Source: CAZEAC01 sp964510065 (GTDB lineage Bacteria > Bdellovibrionota_C > UBA2361 > CAIXSY01). From it: a DNA stretch of 22,282 nt. The translations under genes were made by a program, and so were the position numbers. Shown here one piece after another: positions 7,647-15,572 of this stretch (position 1 is its first letter; every line of letters starts with the position of its first letter). The stretch covers positions 1 through 22,282 of the forward strand of contig CAZEAC010000076.1 in assembly GCA_964510065.1 (NCBI GenBank). Reading direction: 5' to 3'. The notes below the pieces were generated by a model. The model saw only the letters and a list, made by a program, of their open reading frames with translations, made no database searches and had not been told where the DNA came from.

Positions 7647-10600
7647 ATGAAAACCTACCTCTTCGCCCTTTCCGTTGCCCTCCATTTTATAGTTCAGTTT
7701 TCCTTTGCGGAGACGGCTGCACTCGCCACCCTCTCCTCGGTCGAAGGCGAAGTCAGTGTGCAACGAGCAGGGTCAAATAACTGGGATAAAGTCACAAAGG
7801 GCGCGGCGTTTAACGCTGGTGATGTGCTTAAAACGGATCGGTCGAGCCGCGCAGCAGTGCTTCTCGCCGATGGTGTGTTAATCCGGCTCAACGAGGACAC
7901 CGTTTTTCGGTTTGAGCCACGGGGCACCAATGAACAGCCTCTCACCGTGAAAGAAGGCGATATTCATCTTTTTAGCCGAAAGCCAAAAACGCTCCCCACA
8001 CTAAATAGCGCCGCGGTAAGTGCGGCGATTCGAGGAACCGAACTCACTATGTCAGTGCGTGGTTCAAAAACCGTGATCGCGCTTCTCGATGGAAATCTTG
8101 TCGCGTCGAACTCAAAGGGAACAATCGAGGCAAACGGCGGTGAAGAAATTAGCGCACTTCAAGGCAGCGCGCCGACCAAGGGAATTCTTTTGAAGCCGCT
8201 TGAAGCAGTACAGTGGACACTTTATTACCCGCCAGTTCTAAGCGCCGATGCTCCGGCAAGTCTTAGGCAGGCAGAAGCATCGCTTACGCGTGGTGATGTT
8301 GCCACCGCGGATACGCTGCTTGCCTCGCAAGATCAGAGCGCTGATGCGCTTCGGTCGATTGTCGCGCTTTCAAGAAATGATCAGCCTCGCGCGCTTGCGT
8401 TAGCTGAATCGGCGATTCAGCGTGCGCCGAACGACGCATCAGGGCACTTGGCCCGCTCTTACGCTGCGCAAGCGGGGTATGATTTGGATTTAGCTCTCGA
8501 GTCGGCGCGTAGTGCTTACGCAAAGGCGCCGAATAATGCGCTTGTCATTGCGCGCCTAGCCGAAGTCGAACTTGCACTCGGAAATTCAAAAAAAGCGCTA
8601 GAGCTATCGCAAACAGCCTATGCACTTGATCCCAAAGCGCAGCGCGTCAATGTGATCCTTGGCTTTTCTATGTTGCTTCAATCCGAGCCGGAACACGCGA
8701 TTGTATACTTCGAAAGTGCGATTGAACGCGAACCCGGATTAGGCCTCGCCTATTTAGGCAAAGGTCTTGCACTCATTCGTACAGGGGAGCTTGAAGCAGG
8801 CCGCGCAGAATTGGAGAAGGCGGCGGCTACGGAGCCCGCGGTGAGTATCTTAAGAAGTTACCTCGGTAAGGCATATTTTGAAGAAGAGAAGGAAGATCTC
8901 GCCGGTCATGAATTTGAGCGGGCCATTGTGCTCGATCCGAATGACCCGACGCCGTATCTTTACCGCGCGTACAATAATCTCTCACAAAATAGAGTGGTTG
9001 CGGCGCTTGAAGATGTCGAAGACTCGATCTCTCGAAATGATAATCGGGCGGTATATCGTTCCTCGCTGCTCCTCGATCAAGATTCGGCGGTAAGAAGTGC
9101 TGGTCTTGCCCAAGTCTTCTCGTCTTTGGGCTTTAATCGGGTCGCCAATGTTGAGGCTACCAAAGCGATTACCAAGGATTATGGAAATTACGCTGCGCAT
9201 CGTTTCTTAGCCGATAGCGGAGCAACGATAACGGTTGCCGATCAGATTCTGAGTGAACGTAACATTGCAAACTTATTTGCACCGCTTTCGTTTAACTTGC
9301 TTACCAGCTCAAGCAGTAGCGCATCACTCAATGAGTACAGCGCGCTATTCGAGCGTCCCGAGCATCGCACGATCTTCCGTTTCGATGGAGAAACTTATCG
9401 GCAGCTTTATTTGCCGGATTTTATCCAAGCCGGGCGAGGGCAGGAGTACGGTTACCTTGTCGAAGGACAGGCCGCGTTCGCCGATGGTAGCTATGAGGGC
9501 GATGTTGGCCGCGAATATGTCGCTCGGGCGGCTTTTCAATATCAGATCTCTCCCGATGATAAGATTTTGCTCAGTGGTCAGTATCAAGATAGAAGCGCAG
9601 AAGTCGCCGATGCGGTGTACAATGATACGAAATTTGAAGTTTACGATACTCGTATTGGCTACCAGCATCGGTTTGACTCAAGTTCGCAATTTGTTTTCGA
9701 GGCGGCGCACCGTCATAACCGTTCGCGACTGGTCGGTTATGATGAAAGAGAATCGATTCTCGATGTTATTTCGAATGGCGAAACCGTACAGTATGAAGAC
9801 CTTCTCACCTTGCAGCAGCTTACTCAGGGAGATGTGGATGATTTGCGTATTAGCCCGCAGTACTATCAAGATGGAGAGCTTCTTTCATTGGTTTTTGGAG
9901 GCGAATACTACCACGCGCGCCCGGACCGTGATGAAGAGAGCCTCATTGTGGACGACGAATTGGCTGTCTTCGAAGATAGCGCTACGGTACTAGTATCTTC
10001 AACACATCCGAAAATTGATTCCGAGCGTGCTTATCTTTATCCAACATGGCACCTTACTCCCTGGCTTGATGTGACCACCGGGGTAACCTATACCCACCTT
10101 GAACTTGAAGAGCGTGAAGTTGCACCATTTAGCGAGGATACCAAGACCATCTCAGAGTGGAGCCCAAAGCTTGGAGCGGTTGTTGAGCTGCTGCCCGAAC
10201 TTACCTTTCGCGGTTCCTATTTCAAGAGCGTTCGCAAATCTGCTCTCGAAGATGTGGGAAGCATTGAACCAACAATCGTCGGTGGCTTAAGCCAGACCTA
10301 CACTGATTTTTCCGGTACCCAATCAGAAAACTACTCGGTTGCGCTGGACTATAAACTTGTAAAGAAAACATACGTTGGAACGCAATATACCCATAGAAAG
10401 CGCACCGAAAGTGATGTGGGCTACTATCATGGCTTTGAGTTTAATCTTGATAATGGTGATCAATCGAGCATGCCTGTGTTCCTCGACGGACAGGAATATC
10501 ATCTCGATGAAGACATTGTCTCGGCGTACATCAATCAAGTTCTGTCTGATCGTGTGGTCGCCGCGGTGGAATACTCTTTAGATAACACCGTGAATAACGA

Positions 10601-10922
10601 CTCGGCGACCTATTCACGAATCGAGCTTAATAAAATTGAAGGTACGCTGCGTTATTTCGATCCGCTGGGGTGGTTTGCATTCACTCGTGGCACCTGGCGT
10701 GAACAGGATCGGAAGAACAGCTTCTTCGCTGAAGACGGGACTTCGAGCTTCTGGGTTTTTGACGCCGGCCTCGGTTACCGATTCCCCAAACGTCATGGCT
10801 CAATAGTGCTCTCCGTGAATAATATTTTCGACGAGGATTTCGCGTACGATCAATCCTCTGGTGTGGAGGAGTTCGTCACCCCGGAGACTTCGGCGACCTT
10901 GGTATTTTCTGTAAATTTCTAG
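7647..10922 (+). CDS. FecR-domain / TPR / outer-membrane beta-barrel protein
   Basis: This is a 1091-residue protein. A signal peptide covers residues 1-21 (cleavage after FSFA). Residues about 25-190 form a FecR-type domain: VEGEVSVQRAGS, GDVLKTDRSSRAAVLLADG, AAIRGTEL. Residues about 200-470 hold roughly seven TPR repeats, including ALELSQTAYALDPKA and AIVYFESAIEREPG. Residues about 468-575 (AVYRSSLLLDQD, AAHRFLAD, LNEYSALFERP) match a conserved linker I recall in large FecR-TPR-barrel proteins. Residues about 575-1091 are alternating beta strands rich in Tyr/Phe, and the chain ends ...LVFSVNF, a C-terminal Phe beta-signal for BAM insertion. No TonB box or plug domain was found, so an ordinary TonB-dependent receptor is unlikely. 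The protein may be a conduit or sensor scaffold in the outer membrane. The gene ends 2 bp before the cyclase gene. Confidence 0.88.
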   Translation: MKTYLFALSVALHFIVQFSFAETAALATLSSVEGEVSVQRAGSNNWDKVTKGAAFNAGDVLKTDRSSRAAVLLADGVLIRLNEDTVFRFEPRGTNEQPLTVKEGDIHLFSRKPKTLPTLNSAAVSAAIRGTELTMSVRGSKTVIALLDGNLVASNSKGTIEANGGEEISALQGSAPTKGILLKPLEAVQWTLYYPPVLSADAPASLRQAEASLTRGDVATADTLLASQDQSADALRSIVALSRNDQPRALALAESAIQRAPNDASGHLARSYAAQAGYDLDLALESARSAYAKAPNNALVIARLAEVELALGNSKKALELSQTAYALDPKAQRVNVILGFSMLLQSEPEHAIVYFESAIEREPGLGLAYLGKGLALIRTGELEAGRAELEKAAATEPAVSILRSYLGKAYFEEEKEDLAGHEFERAIVLDPNDPTPYLYRAYNNLSQNRVVAALEDVEDSISRNDNRAVYRSSLLLDQDSAVRSAGLAQVFSSLGFNRVANVEATKAITKDYGNYAAHRFLADSGATITVADQILSERNIANLFAPLSFNLLTSSSSSASLNEYSALFERPEHRTIFRFDGETYRQLYLPDFIQAGRGQEYGYLVEGQAAFADGSYEGDVGREYVARAAFQYQISPDDKILLSGQYQDRSAEVADAVYNDTKFEVYDTRIGYQHRFDSSSQFVFEAAHRHNRSRLVGYDERESILDVISNGETVQYEDLLTLQQLTQGDVDDLRISPQYYQDGELLSLVFGGEYYHARPDRDEESLIVDDELAVFEDSATVLVSSTHPKIDSERAYLYPTWHLTPWLDVTTGVTYTHLELEEREVAPFSEDTKTISEWSPKLGAVVELLPELTFRGSYFKSVRKSALEDVGSIEPTIVGGLSQTYTDFSGTQSENYSVALDYKLVKKTYVGTQYTHRKRTESDVGYYHGFEFNLDNGDQSSMPVFLDGQEYHLDEDIVSAYINQVLSDRVVAAVEYSLDNTVNNDSATYSRIELNKIEGTLRYFDPLGWFAFTRGTWREQDRKNSFFAEDGTSSFWVFDAGLGYRFPKRHGSIVLSVNNIFDEDFAYDQSSGVEEFVTPETSATLVFSVNF

Positions 10923-10924
10923 TC

Positions 10925-12889
10925 ATGAAACGTTGGCTTGTCGCGCTGCTTATTGCAATTATCGCGACTATCCTGCATCTGCTTGTCTTTCGATCGCCTT
11001 GGGGCGAAAGAATAGAGCCACTCACCTTGGATTATTGGTCATATATTCGCGGGAGCCGTGAAGTTCCGTCTGAAGTGGCGATTGTCGCGATGGATGAGAT
11101 TAGCTACCAGAATCTTGACGTGCCTCTTAACCAGGCATGGCCGAGAAAGCTTCACGCCGAACTTGTGCAGCGGTTGGCCGAAATGGGTGTACGTAAGGTT
11201 GTCTTTGATATCCTCTTTATTGATAAAGGGTCCGATCCGAAGGGAGATGAAGCGCTGGCGCAGGCGCTTAAGAAAACTTCGGCTGTCTTGGGTGTTGAGT
11301 CAATAACGCAGGAGCAGGCCTCGTCATCTGGAACTTTTACCTTTGATTCGCTGCTTCGACCCTACGCTCCGTTTGAGAAAAACGCCTCACTTGGTGTGGT
11401 TACTCTTCCAGAAGAGGAGGGCTACATTCGCAGGTTTCTCTCAGATCGTAATTCCGCGACCAAAGGATTGCCTTCATTGTCTGAGGCTGCAGTCGATCAG
11501 AATGCCGATCAGAAGGGGAAGCCAGGACCGCGTGATCTGATAAACTATTACGGTCCGCAGCAAACGATTCCGACACTTTCCTATTCGCAGCTTCTTGATA
11601 AAGAACATCCAATTCCCAATCAGGTGCTAAAAGATAAAGTGGTTTTTATTGGCCTTTCTTTCAAGACTGATGTTGGTCCGGCGCAAAAAGATGTGTTCTC
11701 CACGCCTTATGGGCGTATCTACGGCGTCGAGATTCACGCGACAGCGGCGCTCAATTTGCTACATAAGGATTGGATTTACCGCGCGTCTTTAGGGATTGAA
11801 AGTGCAATTCTCGCACTAGTATCGCTCGTGCTATGCACGCTGCTTTTTAAATTGAGGCCAATTAGCGCAGGCGCTCTTGTGCTTGGGGTGGAAGTCGCTT
11901 GGCTCGCGGCCTCATTTGTTGGTTTTAGTTCGCGACAGTTTATCCCAGGCTTGATATTTTTTACGGCATTCTTGCCGCTCTCGTATCTTGGAAGCACACT
12001 GTACTACTACTTCGTCACTCGACGTGCACAGCTGAAAATGGAAAGCGCCTTCCAGCTCTATGTGTCACCCGATATGGCGCGGCAGATCTCCGCAAATCAA
12101 GGATCCTTGAAGCTTGGCGGAGAAAAGGTGTGGGCCACAGCGATGTTTACCGATATCGCCGGATTTACTTCGATTACTGAGGAGCTTCCCGCGGAAAAAG
12201 TTTCGGCGATGCTCAATGCATACTTTACCGAGGTGATGGACGTAGTTTTTCAGAATCAAGGAACGCTACTGAAGTTCATTGGCGACGCTGTTTTTGTAAT
12301 CTGGGGAGCGCCAATGCGGATTAATGATCATGCGACTAAGGCATGCCAGACAGCGCTTGCGATTGCGCGTGAAGTTGAGCGCTTCAACAAAACCGGGCGA
12401 TTCGCGCCGCTCAATACCCGTATTGGCTTAAACACTGGTCCAATGGTCGTTGGAAATCTCGGATCGGAGCGGCGCTTCGACTATACTGCGATCGGCGACT
12501 CTGTTAATCTTGCTTCTCGGGTGGAGGGAATCAATAAATATTTCGGAACAGGCGTGCTTATTACCGAGAGCGTGAAAAAGGAGATAGGAAATACCTTTGC
12601 AACGCTTTGTATGGGTTCGATTCGGGTCGCGGGAAAGCGCGAGGCTGTTGAACTGCATGCACTGCTCCCCGAAGTGCTGCCCGAAGATGTTGTCACGCAA
12701 TGGTCAGCCGGACTTTTTGCCTATCGCGGTCGGCGTTGGAGCGACGCAATAAAGACATTCGACGCTCTTATCGAAAAATCTCCATATCTTAGAAAAGCAG
12801 CAGAGCTGTATCGTCAACAAATTGAGGCATTTCGAAATGCGCCGCCGCCAGATGACTGGCTAGGCGAGGTTTCGTTTTCGGAAAAGTAA
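10925..12889 (+). CDS. CHASE2-domain class III adenylate cyclase
   Basis: This is a 654-residue protein. One helix (4-22) leads into a periplasmic CHASE2 sensor (about 25-280: LDYWSYIRG, AIVAMDEIS, VVFDILFID, DKVVFIGLS). Three membrane helices follow (about 289-309, 314-334, 338-362), then a cytoplasmic cyclase domain (about 400-590). All catalytic positions are visible. The metal ligands are Asp410 (FTDIAGFTS) and Asp454 (FIGDAVF). The purine-specifying pair is Lys450 and Thr521, as in bacterial CyaB-type adenylate cyclases. The transition-state residues are Asn528 and Arg532. It should therefore make cAMP from ATP in response to a periplasmic signal. It is the last gene of the rightward operon and nearly overlaps the barrel gene (2-bp gap). 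The nearest likely receiver is the tandem cAMP-binding oxidoreductase of the divergent operon. Confidence 0.93.
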   Translation: MKRWLVALLIAIIATILHLLVFRSPWGERIEPLTLDYWSYIRGSREVPSEVAIVAMDEISYQNLDVPLNQAWPRKLHAELVQRLAEMGVRKVVFDILFIDKGSDPKGDEALAQALKKTSAVLGVESITQEQASSSGTFTFDSLLRPYAPFEKNASLGVVTLPEEEGYIRRFLSDRNSATKGLPSLSEAAVDQNADQKGKPGPRDLINYYGPQQTIPTLSYSQLLDKEHPIPNQVLKDKVVFIGLSFKTDVGPAQKDVFSTPYGRIYGVEIHATAALNLLHKDWIYRASLGIESAILALVSLVLCTLLFKLRPISAGALVLGVEVAWLAASFVGFSSRQFIPGLIFFTAFLPLSYLGSTLYYYFVTRRAQLKMESAFQLYVSPDMARQISANQGSLKLGGEKVWATAMFTDIAGFTSITEELPAEKVSAMLNAYFTEVMDVVFQNQGTLLKFIGDAVFVIWGAPMRINDHATKACQTALAIAREVERFNKTGRFAPLNTRIGLNTGPMVVGNLGSERRFDYTAIGDSVNLASRVEGINKYFGTGVLITESVKKEIGNTFATLCMGSIRVAGKREAVELHALLPEVLPEDVVTQWSAGLFAYRGRRWSDAIKTFDALIEKSPYLRKAAELYRQQIEAFRNAPPPDDWLGEVSFSEK

Positions 12890-12982
12890 TCGTTCTACCA
12901 AATACATTGAAATCCGCTATCGCGCTCAAAAACGTGTACGCGGTAACACCAGTGATCTGCAGAAAGGCGTTTTTCCCGGTGA

Positions 12983-13438
12983 TTATTCATGCGTATCTTC
13001 ATCATCTTCATGATGTGAGGTCTCTCCGTCTACAGTGATGTGTTCGGCTCTTACTGCGCCTCCTTCAACATGCTGAAAATCGAGAAAGATCTCACTCGCA
13101 CCGCTTGGAATATCGACAGTTGTGGTGGTCTCGATTCCGTGTCCACTCAGCGTAAACAGCACATTGCCACCGTTAAAGCTCCCCTTAACTTCGAATCCCC
13201 ATTGGCCCTGAGCATCAGAAGTCGAACACTCGCCGAGTGCGCAGATCTGAACATTCTCTACGCGTTGCCCATTCGTGTGTTTCAGAGCGAAGCCAAGGTT
13301 GTGATCAGTGCTGCCTGCTTCGGTGAGAGTGCCTTCAATCAGCATTCCGGAATCCGATGAGCCTCCTCCGCAACCAGCAAGCGAGGTAATAAGCAGAATT
13401 GTAGCCATAAGTAAACTTTTTCCGTTTCTAAAAGACAT
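12983..13438 (-). CDS. Lipoprotein of unknown function with acidic His-rich tail
   Basis: This is a 151-residue protein. A lipoprotein signal is present with lipobox LAGC at Cys23, followed by a Gly/Ser linker. Residues about 33-130 look like a beta-sandwich of the carboxypeptidase-regulatory/Ig type, with a close Cys pair at 65 and 70 (CALGEC) that may form a disulfide. The tail (SHHEDDEDTHE) has three His among acidic residues and could bind a metal. The start is supported by a strong GGAGG 5 bases upstream. The gene lies about 210 bp downstream of the RegA-like gene on the same strand and converges with the cyclase gene. Its function is not recognised. A regulatory link to RegA is possible because a RegA-like palindrome lies between them. 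Confidence 0.8.
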   Translation of the reverse strand: MSFRNGKSLLMATILLITSLAGCGGGSSDSGMLIEGTLTEAGSTDHNLGFALKHTNGQRVENVQICALGECSTSDAQGQWGFEVKGSFNGGNVLFTLSGHGIETTTTVDIPSGASEIFLDFQHVEGGAVRAEHITVDGETSHHEDDEDTHE

Positions 13439-13442
13439 GCCG

Positions 13443-13447
13443 CCTCC
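13443..13447 (-). promoter_or_regulatory. Strong Shine-Dalgarno for the lipoprotein gene
   Basis: The minus strand reads GGAGG, with four bases between it and the ATG at 13438. It fixes the lipoprotein start and indicates efficient translation. Confidence 0.7.
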
Positions 13448-13629
13448 AAATGAACATAAAATGCGATCTGACTACTACTCTGTAATAAACGTAACTTTTC
13501 CTTCCCTCAGCTCAATCTCTGTGCTTCTGTAGTTTATCTTACTTTCAAAAAACCGTAGAGAGCACAGAGGTGAGAAGAGTCGGAAAGCTATTATTACAAA
13601 GCTTCCCATACCGTGGCAGCAGAAATAAA

Positions 13630-13646
13630 TGCGACAAATTGTCGCA
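13630..13646. promoter_or_regulatory. Palindrome resembling a RegA/PrrA/ActR binding site (or terminator)
   Basis: TGCGACAAATTGTCGCA is a perfect 8-bp-arm dyad around a central A. It contains GCGAC and GTCGC half-sites 5 bp apart, matching the general form I recall for RegA/PrrA/ActR/RoxR sites (GCGRC, variable spacer, GTCGC). It lies 3 bp beyond the stop of the RegA-like gene and about 190 bp upstream of the lipoprotein start. In leftward RNA it could also form a 7-bp hairpin followed by TTTATTTCT, so a transcription terminator is the alternative. Both roles are possible. Confidence 0.5.
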
Positions 13647-13649
13647 CTG

Positions 13650-14177
13650 TTATTTCAATTTCTGCGGACTCTTGGCCAATTTTCTTTGAAGAGAACGTCG
13701 GTGAAGCCCTAGAGCTTTCGAGGCGCGCGAAATATTTCCGCTATGGTCGTTTATGACACGTTGTATGTGATCCCATTCGACCTGGGCGAGGTTAGGCGTT
13801 TCTATTCGACTCGGGTCGTTTCCCTCAAACGCGCAAAGCACCGAATCTGCATCGACAGGCTTAGTCAAATAATTGACCGCGCCCAACTTGACCGCCTCGA
13901 CAGCGGTGGCGATTGTTCCATATCCTGTTAAAATCACCACTTTTGCATCGCTTACGTTCGAAAGTTCGCCAAGTAGCGAAAGACCCGACTCATCGCCAAG
14001 CTTAAGATCAAGCAAGATCCAATCGACGTGCGCTTGCTGTAACTGAGCATGAGCCTCTGAGAAATTGCATGCTTCTAAAACATTATGGTCTCTATCGCGA
14101 AACGCGCGAGAAATGCGGCGGCGAAAAATATCATCATCGTCAATTACAAGAATAGTTCTTGTGGCCGTGTCTCTCAT
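13650..14177 (-). CDS. regA: RegA/PrrA/ActR-type response regulator
   Basis: This is a 175-residue protein. Residues 8-115 form a receiver domain with acidic pocket DDDD (13-16), phospho-acceptor Asp57 (WILLDLKLGDESG), Thr84 (LTGYG) and Lys106 (YLTKP). Residues 130-175 form a short Fis-type helix-turn-helix (WDHIQRVINDHSGNISRASK then LGLHRRSLQRKL). The total length and the LHRRSLQRKLAK motif are hallmarks of the RegA/PrrA/ActR/RoxR family, which controls respiration, photosynthesis and carbon or nitrogen fixation genes by redox state. It overlaps the kinase gene by 4 bp (ATGA), so the two are translationally coupled. Confidence 0.9.
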   Translation of the reverse strand: MRDTATRTILVIDDDDIFRRRISRAFRDRDHNVLEACNFSEAHAQLQQAHVDWILLDLKLGDESGLSLLGELSNVSDAKVVILTGYGTIATAVEAVKLGAVNYLTKPVDADSVLCAFEGNDPSRIETPNLAQVEWDHIQRVINDHSGNISRASKALGLHRRSLQRKLAKSPQKLK

Positions 14178-15442
14178 GCGGCCTCATCAATTGCTGAGCA
14201 GTCAATCGGGAAAACGAGCTTAACTCTCGTTCCTCGACCTGATTCAGAATGTATTGAAAAATCACCTCCCAACTGCTGCACGGTAAGCTTAGAAAGATAC
14301 ACGCCCAGACCCATGCCACTGCTCGTTGTCTTAGTCGAGAAGAAGGGTTCCCCAACACGCTCAAGCGATTCGGCGTCCATGCCGCTACCTTGATCTCTAA
14401 CTTCCAGAGTCATCTCATTTTTATTTTTTAATGATGCGACGACGTAAACGGGGGTCTGAGTACTTTGAGATGCTTCGAAAGCATTCTTTATCACTGCCCT
14501 GACTGCCAAAACAAGCGATTTCCTGGGCACTTTCGCGATTACGAAGCTCGCTTCGCCGCCAACATAAATTGGGGATTTAAACTTGAGAGGTTGAACCGCC
14601 TCGTTTATCAGATCAGAGATCACCATCTTTTGTGGAGCTTCACCCAGCAGATCCCCGGTCTTTTCAGAAAGCTGTTGGAGCACATCCTTACATCTGGCGG
14701 TCTCCTCCTTTAGCAATCTTAGGTCATCCAAAAGCTCTTTATCCGAATAGCGCTGCGCCACCCTTCGTTCAAGTTCGTGAGTCACGACGGCTATGGTTGC
14801 AAGCGGAGTTCCCAATTCGTGTGCTGCGCCCGCGGCAATTGTTGTAAGTGAAGCGAGCCTTTGATGACTGCTTGCGTTATTTTGCAAGCGCTCAAGAGTA
14901 CGCTCTTTCTTGCGAAGATCGCCAACGATTCTATTCAAAAAGTAAGTAACGAGAAAAGCCACAACGAGATATGCGAACAGCATCCCATGTAAGTGTAGAG
15001 AGAATCCGTGATGCGTGCCATGGCTTCCCCACTCAGGTACAGGACGAAAGTTAAAGAAAAGAGTGCCAAAGCTCACTGAAGACAGAATTCCAATTGTCCA
15101 TGTCCATCTTGTACTGAGCATTACCGCGGCGAGAACTACATGGAGCAGGTAAACGATGGTGAATGGATTCGTTGGTCCTCCTGCTTGAAACAGTACCGCA
15201 GTCAGTAAAATTGTATCGAGTGCTAATAGGCTACCGACTAATGTTCTTTCTGGAAGGCGTCTGCTGAAGCGGCTGTACGCAGAAAAATTGCTCAAGGGGA
15301 TGAGCATCAGAAGGAGCACTATTTCAATCCAAGGAAGCGAAAGCCCAAAGGCCAGAACTGCGAACGCTAGAACCAAAAGCTGTCCGAAAAAAGCGAACCA
15401 ACGAAGTCGAATAAACCAAAGCGAAGAAGTCTCTCCGTGCAT
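14174..15442 (-). CDS. regB: RegB/PrrB-type redox-sensing histidine kinase
   Basis: This is a 422-residue protein. Six hydrophobic helices occupy residues about 10-170. The quinone-interaction motif of RegB, GGPTNPFT, is at 88-95. The H-box AAGAAHELGTPLATI carries phospho-acceptor His208. Cys251 in TARCKDVLQQL sits 43 residues after the His, corresponding to the redox-active Cys265 of Rhodobacter RegB. ATP-binding motifs follow: KNAFEAS (N box), DQGSGMD (G1) and SGMGLGVYLS (G2). The known family role is autophosphorylation under reducing conditions, phosphoryl transfer to RegA, and inhibition by oxidised quinone and by Cys oxidation. The ATG at 15442 is the only in-frame start before an upstream stop, although no clear Shine-Dalgarno precedes it. 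Confidence 0.9.
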   Translation of the reverse strand: MHGETSSLWFIRLRWFAFFGQLLVLAFAVLAFGLSLPWIEIVLLLMLIPLSNFSAYSRFSRRLPERTLVGSLLALDTILLTAVLFQAGGPTNPFTIVYLLHVVLAAVMLSTRWTWTIGILSSVSFGTLFFNFRPVPEWGSHGTHHGFSLHLHGMLFAYLVVAFLVTYFLNRIVGDLRKKERTLERLQNNASSHQRLASLTTIAAGAAHELGTPLATIAVVTHELERRVAQRYSDKELLDDLRLLKEETARCKDVLQQLSEKTGDLLGEAPQKMVISDLINEAVQPLKFKSPIYVGGEASFVIAKVPRKSLVLAVRAVIKNAFEASQSTQTPVYVVASLKNKNEMTLEVRDQGSGMDAESLERVGEPFFSTKTTSSGMGLGVYLSKLTVQQLGGDFSIHSESGRGTRVKLVFPIDCSAIDEAA

Positions 15443-15572
15443 GCTGTAACGATAACATCTTTTTCATTTTCGGGAGAGGGGACGCCTCCTAATAAATAGA
15501 AAAGCGGAAGGAATTTAAAGTGTTGCGGGCTACGACGGATAGTTCCTGTCTTTTTTATCAAGCGGACAGAAA

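Noticed and set aside
9253..9993. Long open frame of 246 codons in a second plus-strand frame inside the barrel gene
   Set aside because: Its translation is low-complexity (Arg/Ser/Met-rich) with no domain, while the barrel frame has strong family features. It is a shadow frame.
7647..10922. Annotation as a TonB-dependent siderophore receptor
   Set aside because: FecR and barrel parts are present, but I see no TonB box or plug domain and a long TPR region precedes the barrel. The neighbours are redox genes, not iron uptake genes.
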